Positions 33,415-41,733 of a stretch of 64,000 nt of DNA are shown here, in pieces (position 1 is the stretch's first letter; each line of letters begins with the position of its first letter). Origin of the DNA: Falsiroseomonas tokyonensis. GTDB lineage: Bacteria > Pseudomonadota > Alphaproteobacteria > Acetobacterales > Acetobacteraceae. The position numbers were made by a program, and so were the translations under genes. Location of the stretch: assembly GCF_019024325.1 (NCBI RefSeq), contig NZ_JAFNJS010000001.1:62001-126000 (forward strand), given 5' to 3'. The notes below the pieces were generated by a model that made no database searches, had not been told where the DNA came from, and saw nothing but the letters and a program-made list of their open reading frames with translations.

Positions 33415-34035
33415 ATGACGTCCCCCAAGAGCCCGCCCCTCGCGGCGCTGGATGACGCGGCCTTGGACCAGGTCGTGGGCGGCAGCGCCGCCTTCGAGCC
33501 GCCCACGCTGTGGGAGCAGAATCCGGATGCCGAGGTGCGGATCGGCACCTGGCAGGGCGACATGATTATGGGCGACAACGACCAGCAGATCATCATCGCC
33601 GGCGGCGGCGACGACTACGCCTTCGGCGGCGGGGGCAGTGACATGATCCTGGGCGGCGATGGCCGCGACATGATCCATGGCGGCGACGGCGACGACACGC
33701 TGGCCGGCAATGGCGGCCGCGACGTGGTGGATGGCGGGGCCGGCGACGATGTCGTGATCTGGAGCCCCGGCGATGGTGCGGACATCCTCACCGGCGGCAG
33801 CGGCACCGACGAATTGCGGCTGGAGCGCACCGGCCTCACCATCGACCAGGTGCTGGCCGGGCTGGTGCCCGACCCCGGCTTCCCCACCCCGGCGATGGTG
33901 AATGGCAGCCTGGACCTGACGGGCATTACCGGCAGCCTGACCATCAACGGCGAAACCTTCCGCTTCTCGGGCTTCGAGAAGCTGACCCTGTCCGACGGGG
34001 ATGCGCTGTATGTGCACCCCGACGTCATCCCGTAG
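33415..34035 (+). CDS. Small RTX calcium-binding protein with double-glycine leader
   Basis: 206 aa. Residues 63-130 hold about six RTX nonapeptides (GGGGSDMIL, GGDGRDMIH, GGDGDDTLA and so on), which form calcium-binding parallel beta rolls after export. The first 23 residues, ending AALDDAALDQVVGG, look like the double-glycine leaders removed by C39-peptidase ABC exporters. It ends with a non-repeat beta-rich domain. AGGAAGGAG lies 5 nt before the ATG. No dedicated type I exporter is adjacent. Confidence 0.8.
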   Translation: MTSPKSPPLAALDDAALDQVVGGSAAFEPPTLWEQNPDAEVRIGTWQGDMIMGDNDQQIIIAGGGDDYAFGGGGSDMILGGDGRDMIHGGDGDDTLAGNGGRDVVDGGAGDDVVIWSPGDGADILTGGSGTDELRLERTGLTIDQVLAGLVPDPGFPTPAMVNGSLDLTGITGSLTINGETFRFSGFEKLTLSDGDALYVHPDVIP

Positions 34036-34041
34036 CGCGGG

Positions 34042-35385
34042 TCAGTAGGCCACTGCCAGCGCGGCCTCGGCAAAGCCGATGCGCCGCGCCGGCGGCACCG
34101 GCGATTTCGCGGCCGCGCGCTCCAGCGCCAGCCGCGCATCGGCGATGCGCCCCGCCTTCATGGCGGAATCCACAAAGATCTGCTCCAGCACGTCCTGCTG
34201 CGCGTGGCTGCCGCCGAGCCGGTGCAGGTCGCCGAGGGCCGGGCGCAGCACGCGGCACACCTCGTCGAAGCGGCCCTCGGCATGCAGCGCCACGGCGCGC
34301 GTTGCCGGCAGGGCGGCGTCGCGCAGGATGCGGGCGTGGTGGGTATTGCCGCGCGCCGCCTCCTCCAGCGCCGCCAGCATGCGCGCCGCGGCTTCCCGCC
34401 GCCCGCTGGCGGCCAGCGCCATCATCCAATGCGGCTGGGTGAAGGCGGACAGCGTGTCGCCGATGCGGGCCTCCGCCTTCTCCGCCAGCTCCTCCCACCG
34501 ATCGCCGACCGCGATGCCGCGCAGCTGCAGGCGGAACAGCATGGAGGCGGCGTTCTGCACATCGATATAAAGGTCCGGCTGCGCCAGGTGGACTTTTGAC
34601 TCGCGGTTGCGGAAGCGCGTGTCGTACAGGCGCAGCACGCCGTCGAAATCGCGCTGCTCCGCCATGAACATGGCCTGGTGCCACCACAGGTGGTGCATCA
34701 GGTTGTTGCCGCCGTCCCAGTTCGGCTCGAGGGCTGCGATCCAGTCCAGGCCCTCGGTCCGGCGGCCCTGCATTTCCAGCACATGCGCCACGCCATGCGC
34801 GGCCCAGAGGTCGCCGCGGTCCAGCGCCACGGCGTCGCGGCCGGCATGTTCGGCGATGGTGTAGCTGCCGGTTTCCTCATGCGCGAAGCAGCGGCAGGCG
34901 AGCACGCTGCCATAGCCCGCCGTCTCATCCGACCAGGCGGGCATCACCTGCTCCACCAGCGTCACCATGCGTTCCGGCGCGCCCATCCAGAAAGCGCAGA
35001 AATGGTGCAGGCGAAAGGCGAGCAGGTCGCGCGGATGCTCCGCCACGATCTGTTCCCAGATGGTCAGCGCCTTTTCCGGCGTGCCGTCGATCCAGGCGGA
35101 GAGCGCCGCCATATGCGCCTTCTCCCGCGCATTGGCCGGCAGGGCCTGCGCCTTGGCGAGCGAGCCCGCGGCGCGGCCGAGCAGCGCGCGGTCATAGGCC
35201 AGCATCGCAAAGCTGCCGGCCATCACCTGGCCGAGCGGCGCCGTGGGATCGGCGGTGAGAAATGCCTTCAGGCGAAGTCCGGTGTCGAAGCGGTATTTCA
35301 GAAAACCCTCGATGGCATGGTCGAAGGCCCGCGCCGCCTCGGCCGAGGCGACGGTCATGGCATTGCCCTGGGCGTCGGTGGTCAT
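34042..35385 (-). CDS. Tetratricopeptide-repeat protein, TTC38-like
   Basis: 447 aa, all-helical, resembling the TTC38 family. Degenerate TPR helices run throughout (KAHMAALSAWIDGTPEKALTIWEQIVAEHPRDLLAFRLHHF; RDLWAAHGVAHVLEMQGRRTEGLDWIAAL; NNLMHHLWWHQAMFMAEQRDFDGVLRLYD). No signal peptide, so probably cytoplasmic. Function of the family is not established. It is the last gene of a compact minus-strand group (M20, serine hydrolase, YnfA, SDR, this gene) with gaps of 3-12 bp. Confidence 0.82.
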   Translation of the reverse strand: MTTDAQGNAMTVASAEAARAFDHAIEGFLKYRFDTGLRLKAFLTADPTAPLGQVMAGSFAMLAYDRALLGRAAGSLAKAQALPANAREKAHMAALSAWIDGTPEKALTIWEQIVAEHPRDLLAFRLHHFCAFWMGAPERMVTLVEQVMPAWSDETAGYGSVLACRCFAHEETGSYTIAEHAGRDAVALDRGDLWAAHGVAHVLEMQGRRTEGLDWIAALEPNWDGGNNLMHHLWWHQAMFMAEQRDFDGVLRLYDTRFRNRESKVHLAQPDLYIDVQNAASMLFRLQLRGIAVGDRWEELAEKAEARIGDTLSAFTQPHWMMALAASGRREAAARMLAALEEAARGNTHHARILRDAALPATRAVALHAEGRFDEVCRVLRPALGDLHRLGGSHAQQDVLEQIFVDSAMKAGRIADARLALERAAAKSPVPPARRIGFAEAALAVAY

Positions 35386-35397
35386 TGCTGTTTCCCC

Positions 35398-36072
35398 TCA
35401 GAAAGTCTCGACCCAGGGCCGCAGTTCGATCTCGGCGGACCAGGCGGTTCGGGGCTGGCGGATGGCGGCCAGCGCGGCGGTGGCGATGGCGTCCGGGTCC
35501 AGCAGCGTATCCTGCCCCGGATCGGGCCGGCGTTCGCTGCGGATGCCGCCATCCACCACGATGTGGACCACATGCACCCCCTGCGGATGCAGTTCCCGCG
35601 CCAGCGCCTGGCCCAGCCCGCGCAGCGCGAATTTGCCCATGGCGAAGGGGGCGGAGCGGGCATAGCCCTTCACCCCGGCGGAGGCGCCGGTCAGCAGGAT
35701 GGTGCCGGCCTTGCGTGGCAGCATGTGGGCGGCGGCCTGCTGCGCCACCAGGAAGGCGCCGAAGGCGCAGACTTCGAGCGTGCGGCGCACATCCTCCGGC
35801 GCCAGCTTCACCGTCGGGCCGCGCACGCGGAAGGAGGCGTTGTAGGACACCACCTCCGCCTCCGCCGCCTCGGGTCTTGTGAACAGGTCCGCGACCTGCG
35901 CCGGGTCGCTGGCGTCGCAGCGATGCAGGCTGGCGCCGGTTTCGGCGGCCAGCGCCGCCAGTTTCTGCGTATCCCGCGCGGCCAGCGCCACCTCATAGCC
36001 TTCGCGGGCCAGCAGCCGCGCGAGGCTGGCGGAGAAGCCCGGACCGGCGCCGACGATGAGAGCCTTGGGCAT
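35398..36072 (-). CDS. SDR-family oxidoreductase
   Basis: 224 aa. It starts with a degenerate glycine loop, ALIVGAGPGFSASLARLLAREGY, and shows SYNASF at the NNAG position. The catalytic tyrosine is not evident: the usual YxxxK is replaced by SAPFAMGKFALRGLGQAL, with Phe before AMGK. The conserved Lys remains. This may be a non-canonical or reduced-activity SDR. It lies 12 bp from both neighbours in the operon. Confidence 0.8.
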   Translation of the reverse strand: MPKALIVGAGPGFSASLARLLAREGYEVALAARDTQKLAALAAETGASLHRCDASDPAQVADLFTRPEAAEAEVVSYNASFRVRGPTVKLAPEDVRRTLEVCAFGAFLVAQQAAAHMLPRKAGTILLTGASAGVKGYARSAPFAMGKFALRGLGQALARELHPQGVHVVHIVVDGGIRSERRPDPGQDTLLDPDAIATAALAAIRQPRTAWSAEIELRPWVETF

Positions 36073-36084
36073 GCGGCTGTTTCC

Positions 36085-36408
36085 CTATCCCCGCGGCGCC
36101 AGCAGGATGACGCCCGCGCCGCCGAGGCATAGGAGCATACCCAGCAGGTCGAAGCGATCCGGCCGCGCGCCCTCCACCGCCCACATCCACCCCAGCGAGG
36201 CCGCGATATAGACCCCGCCATAGGCCGCGAAGGCGCGGCCGGCGAATGGCGTATCGATCCGCGTCAGCGCCCAGGCGAAGAAGGCCAGGCACAGCAGGCC
36301 GGGCAGCAGCCACCAAGTGCTGCGTCCCTCCCGCAGCACCGCCCAGGCGGCGAAGCAGCCGGCGATCTCGGCCAGCGCCGCCAGGGCGTAGAGGGGGAAG
36401 GCGCTCAG
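36085..36408 (-). CDS. YnfA/UPF0060-family membrane protein (start uncertain)
   Basis: About 107 aa, four spans: [65 protein letters not shown] and [18 protein letters not shown]. The match to YnfA (a small inner-membrane protein related to small multidrug-resistance exporters) is strong. No ATG, GTG or TTG exists where the family begins; the coordinate assumes a CTG at 36408 behind AAGGATGAGG. The nearest ordinary start is TTG 36483, which would overlap the serine hydrolase by 71 bp. Confidence 0.75.
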   Translation of the reverse strand: MSAFPLYALAALAEIAGCFAAWAVLREGRSTWWLLPGLLCLAFFAWALTRIDTPFAGRAFAAYGGVYIAASLGWMWAVEGARPDRFDLLGMLLCLGGAGVILLAPRG

Positions 36409-36412
36409 GGCC

Positions 36413-37321
36413 TCATCCTTCGCGAACCGATCCGCCGGCCGCGATGCGCATGGCCTGGGCCTCGACCAATCCGGGATCGTCAACCGCGGCGAAGGCGGCG
36501 GCCGTGCGCCGGCTTGGCCCCTCCGTGCCGTTCCCAGCCAGCGCATAGACGGCGGAGGCGCTGCCAGGGCCGCCCCCGGTATGGCCGATATAGGTGCCCG
36601 CCGGCTCGCCTTGTCCGATCATGAGCCCGAGACCGTAGCCCGCCGTTTGCCACGGTCGGCCTGGAATGGCACCGCCCAGCGGGTGGGCCAGCTGCATCGC
36701 CGCCACAAGTTCGGATGGCAGGAAGTCCGTACCGAGCAGACGGTGCAGAAGCAGGGCGGCCGAGCCCGGCGGCCCGACCAGCAAGCCATGGTACACCCAC
36801 CCGGGATGGTAGCGCCGAGCATTGCCCCAGGCGGTTGCGTCGAGGTCCTCCGGCGCCTGCGCGACCGTGACCCCTGAAATGCCAAGTGGTCCGAACACCA
36901 GGCGCTCCAGGGCCGGGCCGAGAGCCGCGCCTGTCAGCTCCTCGACCAGGGTGCGGACCAGCAGGTAGCCGATGTTGGAATAGCCCCAGCCCTGCCCGGG
37001 CGCATAGGCCAGGGTGTCGGCATCGACCTGCCGCAGCATCGCCTCAGCCTGCCAGGGCGCTTCCCCTGCGGCCACGGCGGCGTGGTAGGCCGCCAGCGTG
37101 CCGTAGCAGCGCAGGCCAGCGCGATGCTGCAGGAGCTGGCGGAGCGTGAAGGGTCGGCCGCGGAGGGGCGCATCGAGGCGCAGGCGCTGCTCCGCCACGA
37201 GCGCCAGCGCGGCGCCTGCGAGGACGGTTTTCGCAAAACTCCACCACGGCACCACCGCATCGGCATCGGTGCTGACGCTGCCGCCCTGGACCAGGGCGGT
37301 GATGCGCTGCGGCGACGGCAT
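36413..37321 (-). CDS. Serine hydrolase, beta-lactamase/PBP-like class C fold
   Basis: 302 aa. The nucleophile motif is SFAK (Ser28-Lys31), the second motif Tyr is in [10 protein letters not shown] near residue 113, and the third region is HTGGGPG near 258, as HTG rather than KTG. These define the esterase/beta-lactamase-like family; substrate not predictable. No signal peptide is seen, so it is probably cytoplasmic, unlike true penicillin-binding proteins. Three bp separate it from the M20 peptidase gene upstream. Confidence 0.85.
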   Translation of the reverse strand: MPSPQRITALVQGGSVSTDADAVVPWWSFAKTVLAGAALALVAEQRLRLDAPLRGRPFTLRQLLQHRAGLRCYGTLAAYHAAVAAGEAPWQAEAMLRQVDADTLAYAPGQGWGYSNIGYLLVRTLVEELTGAALGPALERLVFGPLGISGVTVAQAPEDLDATAWGNARRYHPGWVYHGLLVGPPGSAALLLHRLLGTDFLPSELVAAMQLAHPLGGAIPGRPWQTAGYGLGLMIGQGEPAGTYIGHTGGGPGSASAVYALAGNGTEGPSRRTAAAFAAVDDPGLVEAQAMRIAAGGSVREG

Positions 37322-37324
37322 GGT

Positions 37325-38476
37325 TCAGTCGATGGATTCCAGCAGCCCACACAGCGTCGCGCAGCGGGCGGCGAGGTCGGTCCAGACGATGTGCTCATGC
37401 GGCGCATGGGCGCCGGCGCCGGTGCAGCCCAGCCCATCCAGGGTCGGGATGCCCAGCGCCGCGGTGAAATTCCCGTCCGAACCGCCGCCGCGATGCTGCT
37501 TCGGCAGCGTATAGCCCGCCGCGGCGGCCAGCACCTTGGCCTGCTCATACAGCGCCAGGATTTCCCCGTTCTCCGCGAAGGGCGGCCGGTTCATGCCGCC
37601 CGAAATCTCGATGCGGATGCCATCCTCCTCCCCCGCCATCCCAAGGATCAGCTTTTCCAGCCGCTCCCCTTCCGCGATGGTCGGCACGCGCAGGTCGACC
37701 TCCGCCCCGGCCTCGGGCGGGATGACATTGGGGCGGGTGCCGCCGAAGACGGGGGCGACATTGGTGGTGATGCCGGCCGCCAGGTCCGTCAGTTCGTGGA
37801 TCTTCAGCACCAGGCGCGACAGGGCGACCACGGCGCTGCGGCCCTCGGACCAGTTGCCGCCGGCATGCGCCGAGACGCCGCGCACCTTGATGACGAAGCG
37901 CCCCACGCCCTTGCGCGCGGTGACGCAGGCGCCGCCGGCACCGGCGGGCTCCGGGATCAGCACGGCCCGCGCGCCGCGGGCAGTGTCCTCGATGATGTCG
38001 CGGCTCGTCGGGCTGCCGACCTCCTCATCCGGCGTCAGCAGCAGCACGATCGGCCGCTTCGTCGGGATCTTCTGGCGCAGGATTTCGCGCACGCTGTGGA
38101 AGGCCATGAAGGACCCCGCCTTCATGTCGTAGATGCCGGGCCCAAAGGCCTTGTCGCCCTCCACCCGGAAGGGCATCGGCCCGGCCAGCGTCCCGTGGTC
38201 CCAGACCGTGTCGAGATGGCCCGAGACCATCACCGGCGGCAGGTTGCTGCCGGCCTGGCCAGGCGTGCGGCAGACCAGCGTATCGCCGAATCCGTCCCGG
38301 CCCGGAAGCCGCGAAACCTCGCCGCCCACGGCGCGCAGCTCCGCCTCGCAGCGGTCCACCAGGCGGTTCACCGCGGCCGGATCGGTGGTCGGCGTCTCCT
38401 GCTCCACCCAGAGGCGCAGCTCCTCCAGCAGGCGTTCGGAGGTGCCGAGGGTGGTGGCGGGCATGGGGCGATCCAT
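37325..38476 (-). CDS. M20-family peptidase, carboxypeptidase G2-like
   Basis: 383 aa. Metal and catalytic residues: VSGHLDTVWDHGTL, GPGIYDMKAGSFM, LTPDEEVGSPTS (Glu-Glu), LIPEPAG and GAHAPHEHIVW. The dimerisation domain includes GVSAHAGGNWSEGRSAV. Family members hydrolyse C-terminal glutamate or similar amide bonds. Either ATG 38476 or ATG 38464 could be the start, neither with a strong binding site. It heads the five-gene minus-strand operon. Confidence 0.88.
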   Translation of the reverse strand: MDRPMPATTLGTSERLLEELRLWVEQETPTTDPAAVNRLVDRCEAELRAVGGEVSRLPGRDGFGDTLVCRTPGQAGSNLPPVMVSGHLDTVWDHGTLAGPMPFRVEGDKAFGPGIYDMKAGSFMAFHSVREILRQKIPTKRPIVLLLTPDEEVGSPTSRDIIEDTARGARAVLIPEPAGAGGACVTARKGVGRFVIKVRGVSAHAGGNWSEGRSAVVALSRLVLKIHELTDLAAGITTNVAPVFGGTRPNVIPPEAGAEVDLRVPTIAEGERLEKLILGMAGEEDGIRIEISGGMNRPPFAENGEILALYEQAKVLAAAAGYTLPKQHRGGGSDGNFTAALGIPTLDGLGCTGAGAHAPHEHIVWTDLAARCATLCGLLESID

Positions 38477-38578
38477 CTGCTATTGGGCTGCCCGGTTCTG
38501 GCAAACCAACCCGGCCTTGTCGATCCAACCCCGCCCGGCTAACGCAGCCATGCGGCGGCGCAGCATGAGGACCATTTC

Positions 38579-39172
38579 GTGACCAGACCGAAGCGGGTAT
38601 GCGTGTTCTGCGGCTCCATGGTTGGCGCCCGGGAAGACTATGCCGAGGCCGCCCGCGAATTGGGCCGCGAAGTCGCCCGCCGCGGCCTCGGCCTGGTCTA
38701 TGGCGGCGGCGCGGTGGGGCTGATGGGCATCGCCGCGGATTCCGCGCTGTCCGCCGGGGCGGAGGTGATCGGCGTCATCCCGCACGGCCTGCTGAAGCGC
38801 GAGGTCGGCCATGGCGGCGGGGTCGAGATGCACGTCGTCGATACGATGCATGAGCGCAAGGCAAAGATGGCCGAGCTGTCGGACGGCTTCATCGTGCTGC
38901 CCGGCGGCTTCGGCACGCTGGAGGAAGCGGTGGAGGCCCTGACCTGGGCGCAGCTCGGCATCCAGGCCAAGGGCGTGGTTTTTCTGGACGTCGCCGGCTT
39001 CTGGACCCCCTTCCTCGACGTGCTGGACTTCATGCAGCGCGAGGGCTTTGTCCGCGAGGCGCAGCGGCCGCTGGCCATGCGGGCGACGACCGTCGCGGAG
39101 GCGCTGGACAAGCTGGCCGCCTTCGCCCCGCCCCCCGGCACCCAGCCCTGGCTGCGGCCCGAACAGGCGTGA
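38579..39172 (+). CDS. LOG-family protein (TIGR00730 type)
   Basis: 197 aa from GTG 38579. The nucleotide site is GLVYGGGAVGLMG plus the diagnostic PGGFGTLEEAVEALTW near residue 103. Proteins of this family cleave nucleoside 5'-monophosphates to release bases (cytokinin-activating LONELY GUY type) and are often mis-annotated as lysine decarboxylases. Its TGA overlaps the ribF start (TGATG). Confidence 0.92.
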   Translation: MTRPKRVCVFCGSMVGAREDYAEAARELGREVARRGLGLVYGGGAVGLMGIAADSALSAGAEVIGVIPHGLLKREVGHGGGVEMHVVDTMHERKAKMAELSDGFIVLPGGFGTLEEAVEALTWAQLGIQAKGVVFLDVAGFWTPFLDVLDFMQREGFVREAQRPLAMRATTVAEALDKLAAFAPPPGTQPWLRPEQA

Positions 39173-40098
39173 TGCCCGCGATCCTGGCCGATTGGCACGC
39201 GGTGCCGGAGGCGGCCCGCGGCGCCACCGTGGCGCTCGGCAATTTCGATGGCGTGCATCTGGGCCATGCCGCGGTGCTGCGCGCCGCCCATGCCGCGCGG
39301 CCGGACCTGCCGCTGGCGGCACTGACCTTCGAGCCGCATCCGCGTGAGCATTTCCGGCCCGAGGACCCGCCCTTCCGCCTGACCCTGCTGCCCGCCAAGG
39401 CCCAGGCGCTCGGCGCGCAGGGCGTGCAAATCGTCTTCGCCCTGCCCTTCGATGCACGGCTCGCCGCCATGCCGGCCGAGGCCTTCGTGGACCAGGTGCT
39501 GCACCAGGCGGTAGGCGCCAAGCATCTGGCCTGCGGCGCCGACTTCGCCTTCGGCCACCGCCGCGGCGGCGACGTGCATCTGCTGGCGACCCTGGCGGAA
39601 GCGCGCGGCATCGGCCTGACGGTGGTGCCGCCGGTGGTGGATGAGGGCGGGCCCATCTCCTCCACCCGCATCCGCCGCGCCCTGCAGGACGGCTACCCCG
39701 ACCGCGCAGCCGCCGAGCTCGGCCGGGACTGGGAAGTGCGCGGCGAGGTCTTTCACGGCGACAAGCTGGGCCGCGAGCTGGGCTGGCCCACCGCGAATAT
39801 CCTGCTCGGCCGGCACCTGGAGCCGGCGCGGGGCGTCTATGCGGTGCGCGTCGCCCTGGCCGATGGCCGGGTGGTGCCGGGCGTCGCCAATGTCGGCCGC
39901 CGCCCGACGCTGGGCGGGGATCCGGTGACGCGGCTGGAAACCCACCTGTTCGACTTCAGCGGCGACCTCTACGGCCAGGAGATCGGCGTGCGCCTGGTGC
40001 GCTACCTGCGCCCCGACGCCACCTTCAATGGGCTGGAGGCGCTGAAGACGGCGATCGCGGCGGATGCGGCGGAGGCGCGGCGGGTTCTCGGGGTCTAG
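39172..40098 (+). CDS. ribF: Bifunctional riboflavin kinase / FAD synthetase
   Basis: 308 aa. The N-terminal FMN adenylyltransferase domain has VALGNFDGVHLGHAAVLR and SSTRIRRALQDG; the C-terminal riboflavin kinase domain has LGWPTANILL, RGVYAVRV and GVANVGRRPTLGG. It converts riboflavin to FMN and then FAD. Start ATG 39172 is coupled to the LOG gene. It converges with the YedE gene, their 3' ends overlapping by 4 bp. Confidence 0.96.
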   Translation: MPAILADWHAVPEAARGATVALGNFDGVHLGHAAVLRAAHAARPDLPLAALTFEPHPREHFRPEDPPFRLTLLPAKAQALGAQGVQIVFALPFDARLAAMPAEAFVDQVLHQAVGAKHLACGADFAFGHRRGGDVHLLATLAEARGIGLTVVPPVVDEGGPISSTRIRRALQDGYPDRAAAELGRDWEVRGEVFHGDKLGRELGWPTANILLGRHLEPARGVYAVRVALADGRVVPGVANVGRRPTLGGDPVTRLETHLFDFSGDLYGQEIGVRLVRYLRPDATFNGLEALKTAIAADAAEARRVLGV

Positions 40099-41189
40099 TT
40101 CAGGCCGAAGACCGGCCGCAGCCGGATGCCGAGCCAGCTTCCGGGCAGCGCCGCCGCCACCCAGATCACGCCATGCAGGCTGCCGGAGGCGCCGCCGCCC
40201 AGGAAGGCGCCGACATTGCAGCCATAGGCGAGCCGCGCCCCCACCCCCATCAGCACCCCACCCAGCGCCGCCCCCGCCGCGCCGCGCAGGCTGACCGGCT
40301 GGCGGTGGCGCAGCCTCCCCTGCGCCGCCGCGGCCAGCAGCGCACCCAGCAGCAGGCCGATATCGGCGAGTGACGAATCCAGCGCCAGCAGCGACCCGTC
40401 CAGCGCCGCGCGCGCCCAGCCCTCGGCCCAGAAGGGCGCGGCCGGCATATCCGCCCCCATCATCATCGCCGCCTTGGCGCCCCAGAGCGTGAGCCCCGTG
40501 GTGATGCCCCAGGGCAGGCCGGAGGCGAGGAACATCAGCCCCGCCAGGCCGCCGATGATCGCCCCGGCGCGCAGTTCCGCCGCGCGCGGCCGGGCGCCGC
40601 GCAGCACCAGCAGGGCGCCGGCCAGCAGCATGGCGAGCGTCGCCGCCAGCCCGCCCCACGGCCCGAGCAGCGCGCCCAGATCCACCACGCCGAGATCCGG
40701 CAGCCGCATCGCCGCCGGCACCAGCAGGCTGCCCAGCACCCCGCCCAGGCAGAAGAAGGGCAATGCCACCCACATCCGCCGCGACCCCTGCCCCGCCGCC
40801 ACCAGCGTGCCGGAGCCGCAGCCATTGGCCAGTTGCATGCCGACGCCGAAGATGGCCGCGCCGACCAGCAGCGGCAGGCCGAGCGGTGCGACGAAGCGCC
40901 CGAACCCCTCGGCCAGCAGCCCCACCGGCAGCACCACCAGGGCGGCGACCGCCGGCGCGATGAAGCTTGCCCCCAGCGCCCGCCCGTCGCCGGATTGCAG
41001 GAAGGCGCGGAAGCCGCCGGCAAAGCCGTAGTCCAGCAGCACGAAGGCGAGGCCCAGCGCCAGCGCCACGGCGAAGACCGGCGCCATGCCGGCCGGCAAC
41101 CGCGCCGCCACCAGCGCCACCCCGGCCAGCCCGAGCGCCAGCCCCGGCCAATGCGGCCTTGCGACGGGCAGAGGCAGGACGGCGGACAT
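40095..41189 (-). CDS. YeeE/YedE-family membrane transporter
   Basis: 364 aa, about ten membrane spans. Two characteristic cysteine-bearing loops are seen: GMQLANGCGSGTLVAAGQG near residue 125 and ARLAYGCNVGAFLGGGASGSLHG near 330. Related proteins take up thiosulfate or other sulfur (or selenium) species through such cysteines. The downstream position of DUF302 and the nearby YeiH support a sulfur role, by inference. Confidence 0.88.
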   Translation of the reverse strand: MSAVLPLPVARPHWPGLALGLAGVALVAARLPAGMAPVFAVALALGLAFVLLDYGFAGGFRAFLQSGDGRALGASFIAPAVAALVVLPVGLLAEGFGRFVAPLGLPLLVGAAIFGVGMQLANGCGSGTLVAAGQGSRRMWVALPFFCLGGVLGSLLVPAAMRLPDLGVVDLGALLGPWGGLAATLAMLLAGALLVLRGARPRAAELRAGAIIGGLAGLMFLASGLPWGITTGLTLWGAKAAMMMGADMPAAPFWAEGWARAALDGSLLALDSSLADIGLLLGALLAAAAQGRLRHRQPVSLRGAAGAALGGVLMGVGARLAYGCNVGAFLGGGASGSLHGVIWVAAALPGSWLGIRLRPVFGLN

Positions 41190-41191
41190 GG

Positions 41192-41671
41192 CTATTCGGT
41201 GGCCTGGCGCGCCAGGTTGGCGAGGAAGGCCTCGGTGGCGGCCTGGCCCTGTTCCGGCACCGTCACGCCATGCCGGCCGAAAAGCCGCCGGGCCAGGTCG
41301 CTGCCGCTGCTGCGGGTGAGGAAGGTTTGGCCGGCCGCATCCTGCCAGACCAGCACGCGCAATGGCAGGTCCAGCGCCAGGGTCGGGGTGGCCGCCATGC
41401 CGGGGGTGCCGGCGCGCGGATTGCCGAACAGCAGGACGGTGCGCGGGGCCAGTTCCATCCCCACCTCCCGCGCCGCGGCGGCATGATCGATGCGGGTGAA
41501 GACCACCCAGCCCGCCGCCCGCACCGCGGCCTCGAAGCGCGACAGGGTCTCGGCCGGCGAATGGCGGCTCGGCACCGTCACCAGCCCGTCATCGGATTGC
41601 GCCACGGCTTGGGGCGCCAGCAGCAGCAGCAGGGCGGCGATCCCCGGAAAGCCACGCCGTGCGATCCTCAT
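41192..41671 (-). CDS. Secreted DUF302 protein
   Basis: 159 aa. The signal peptide MRIARRGFPGIAALLLLLAPQAVA is followed by a DUF302 domain (VPSRHSPAETLSRFEAAVRAAGWVVFTRIDHAAAAREVGMELAPRTVLLFGNPRAGTP). DUF302 proteins are periplasmic or cytoplasmic and often neighbour sulfur-oxidation genes; the role is unknown. Two bp separate it from the YedE gene, so the two form an operon. Confidence 0.88.
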   Translation of the reverse strand: MRIARRGFPGIAALLLLLAPQAVAQSDDGLVTVPSRHSPAETLSRFEAAVRAAGWVVFTRIDHAAAAREVGMELAPRTVLLFGNPRAGTPGMAATPTLALDLPLRVLVWQDAAGQTFLTRSSGSDLARRLFGRHGVTVPEQGQAATEAFLANLARQATE

Positions 41672-41733
41672 GGCCCCGTCTCCCGCCCTGTCCCCCGCAC
41701 TTCGCGGCAGGGGCGGTGGCGGTTACGGCAGGA

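Noticed and set aside
38698-41151. 817-codon minus-strand frame across the LOG, ribF and YedE genes
   Set aside because: It is a shadow: opposite LOG and ribF and a wrong-frame reading of YedE, made of Gly/Ala/Arg-rich sequence.
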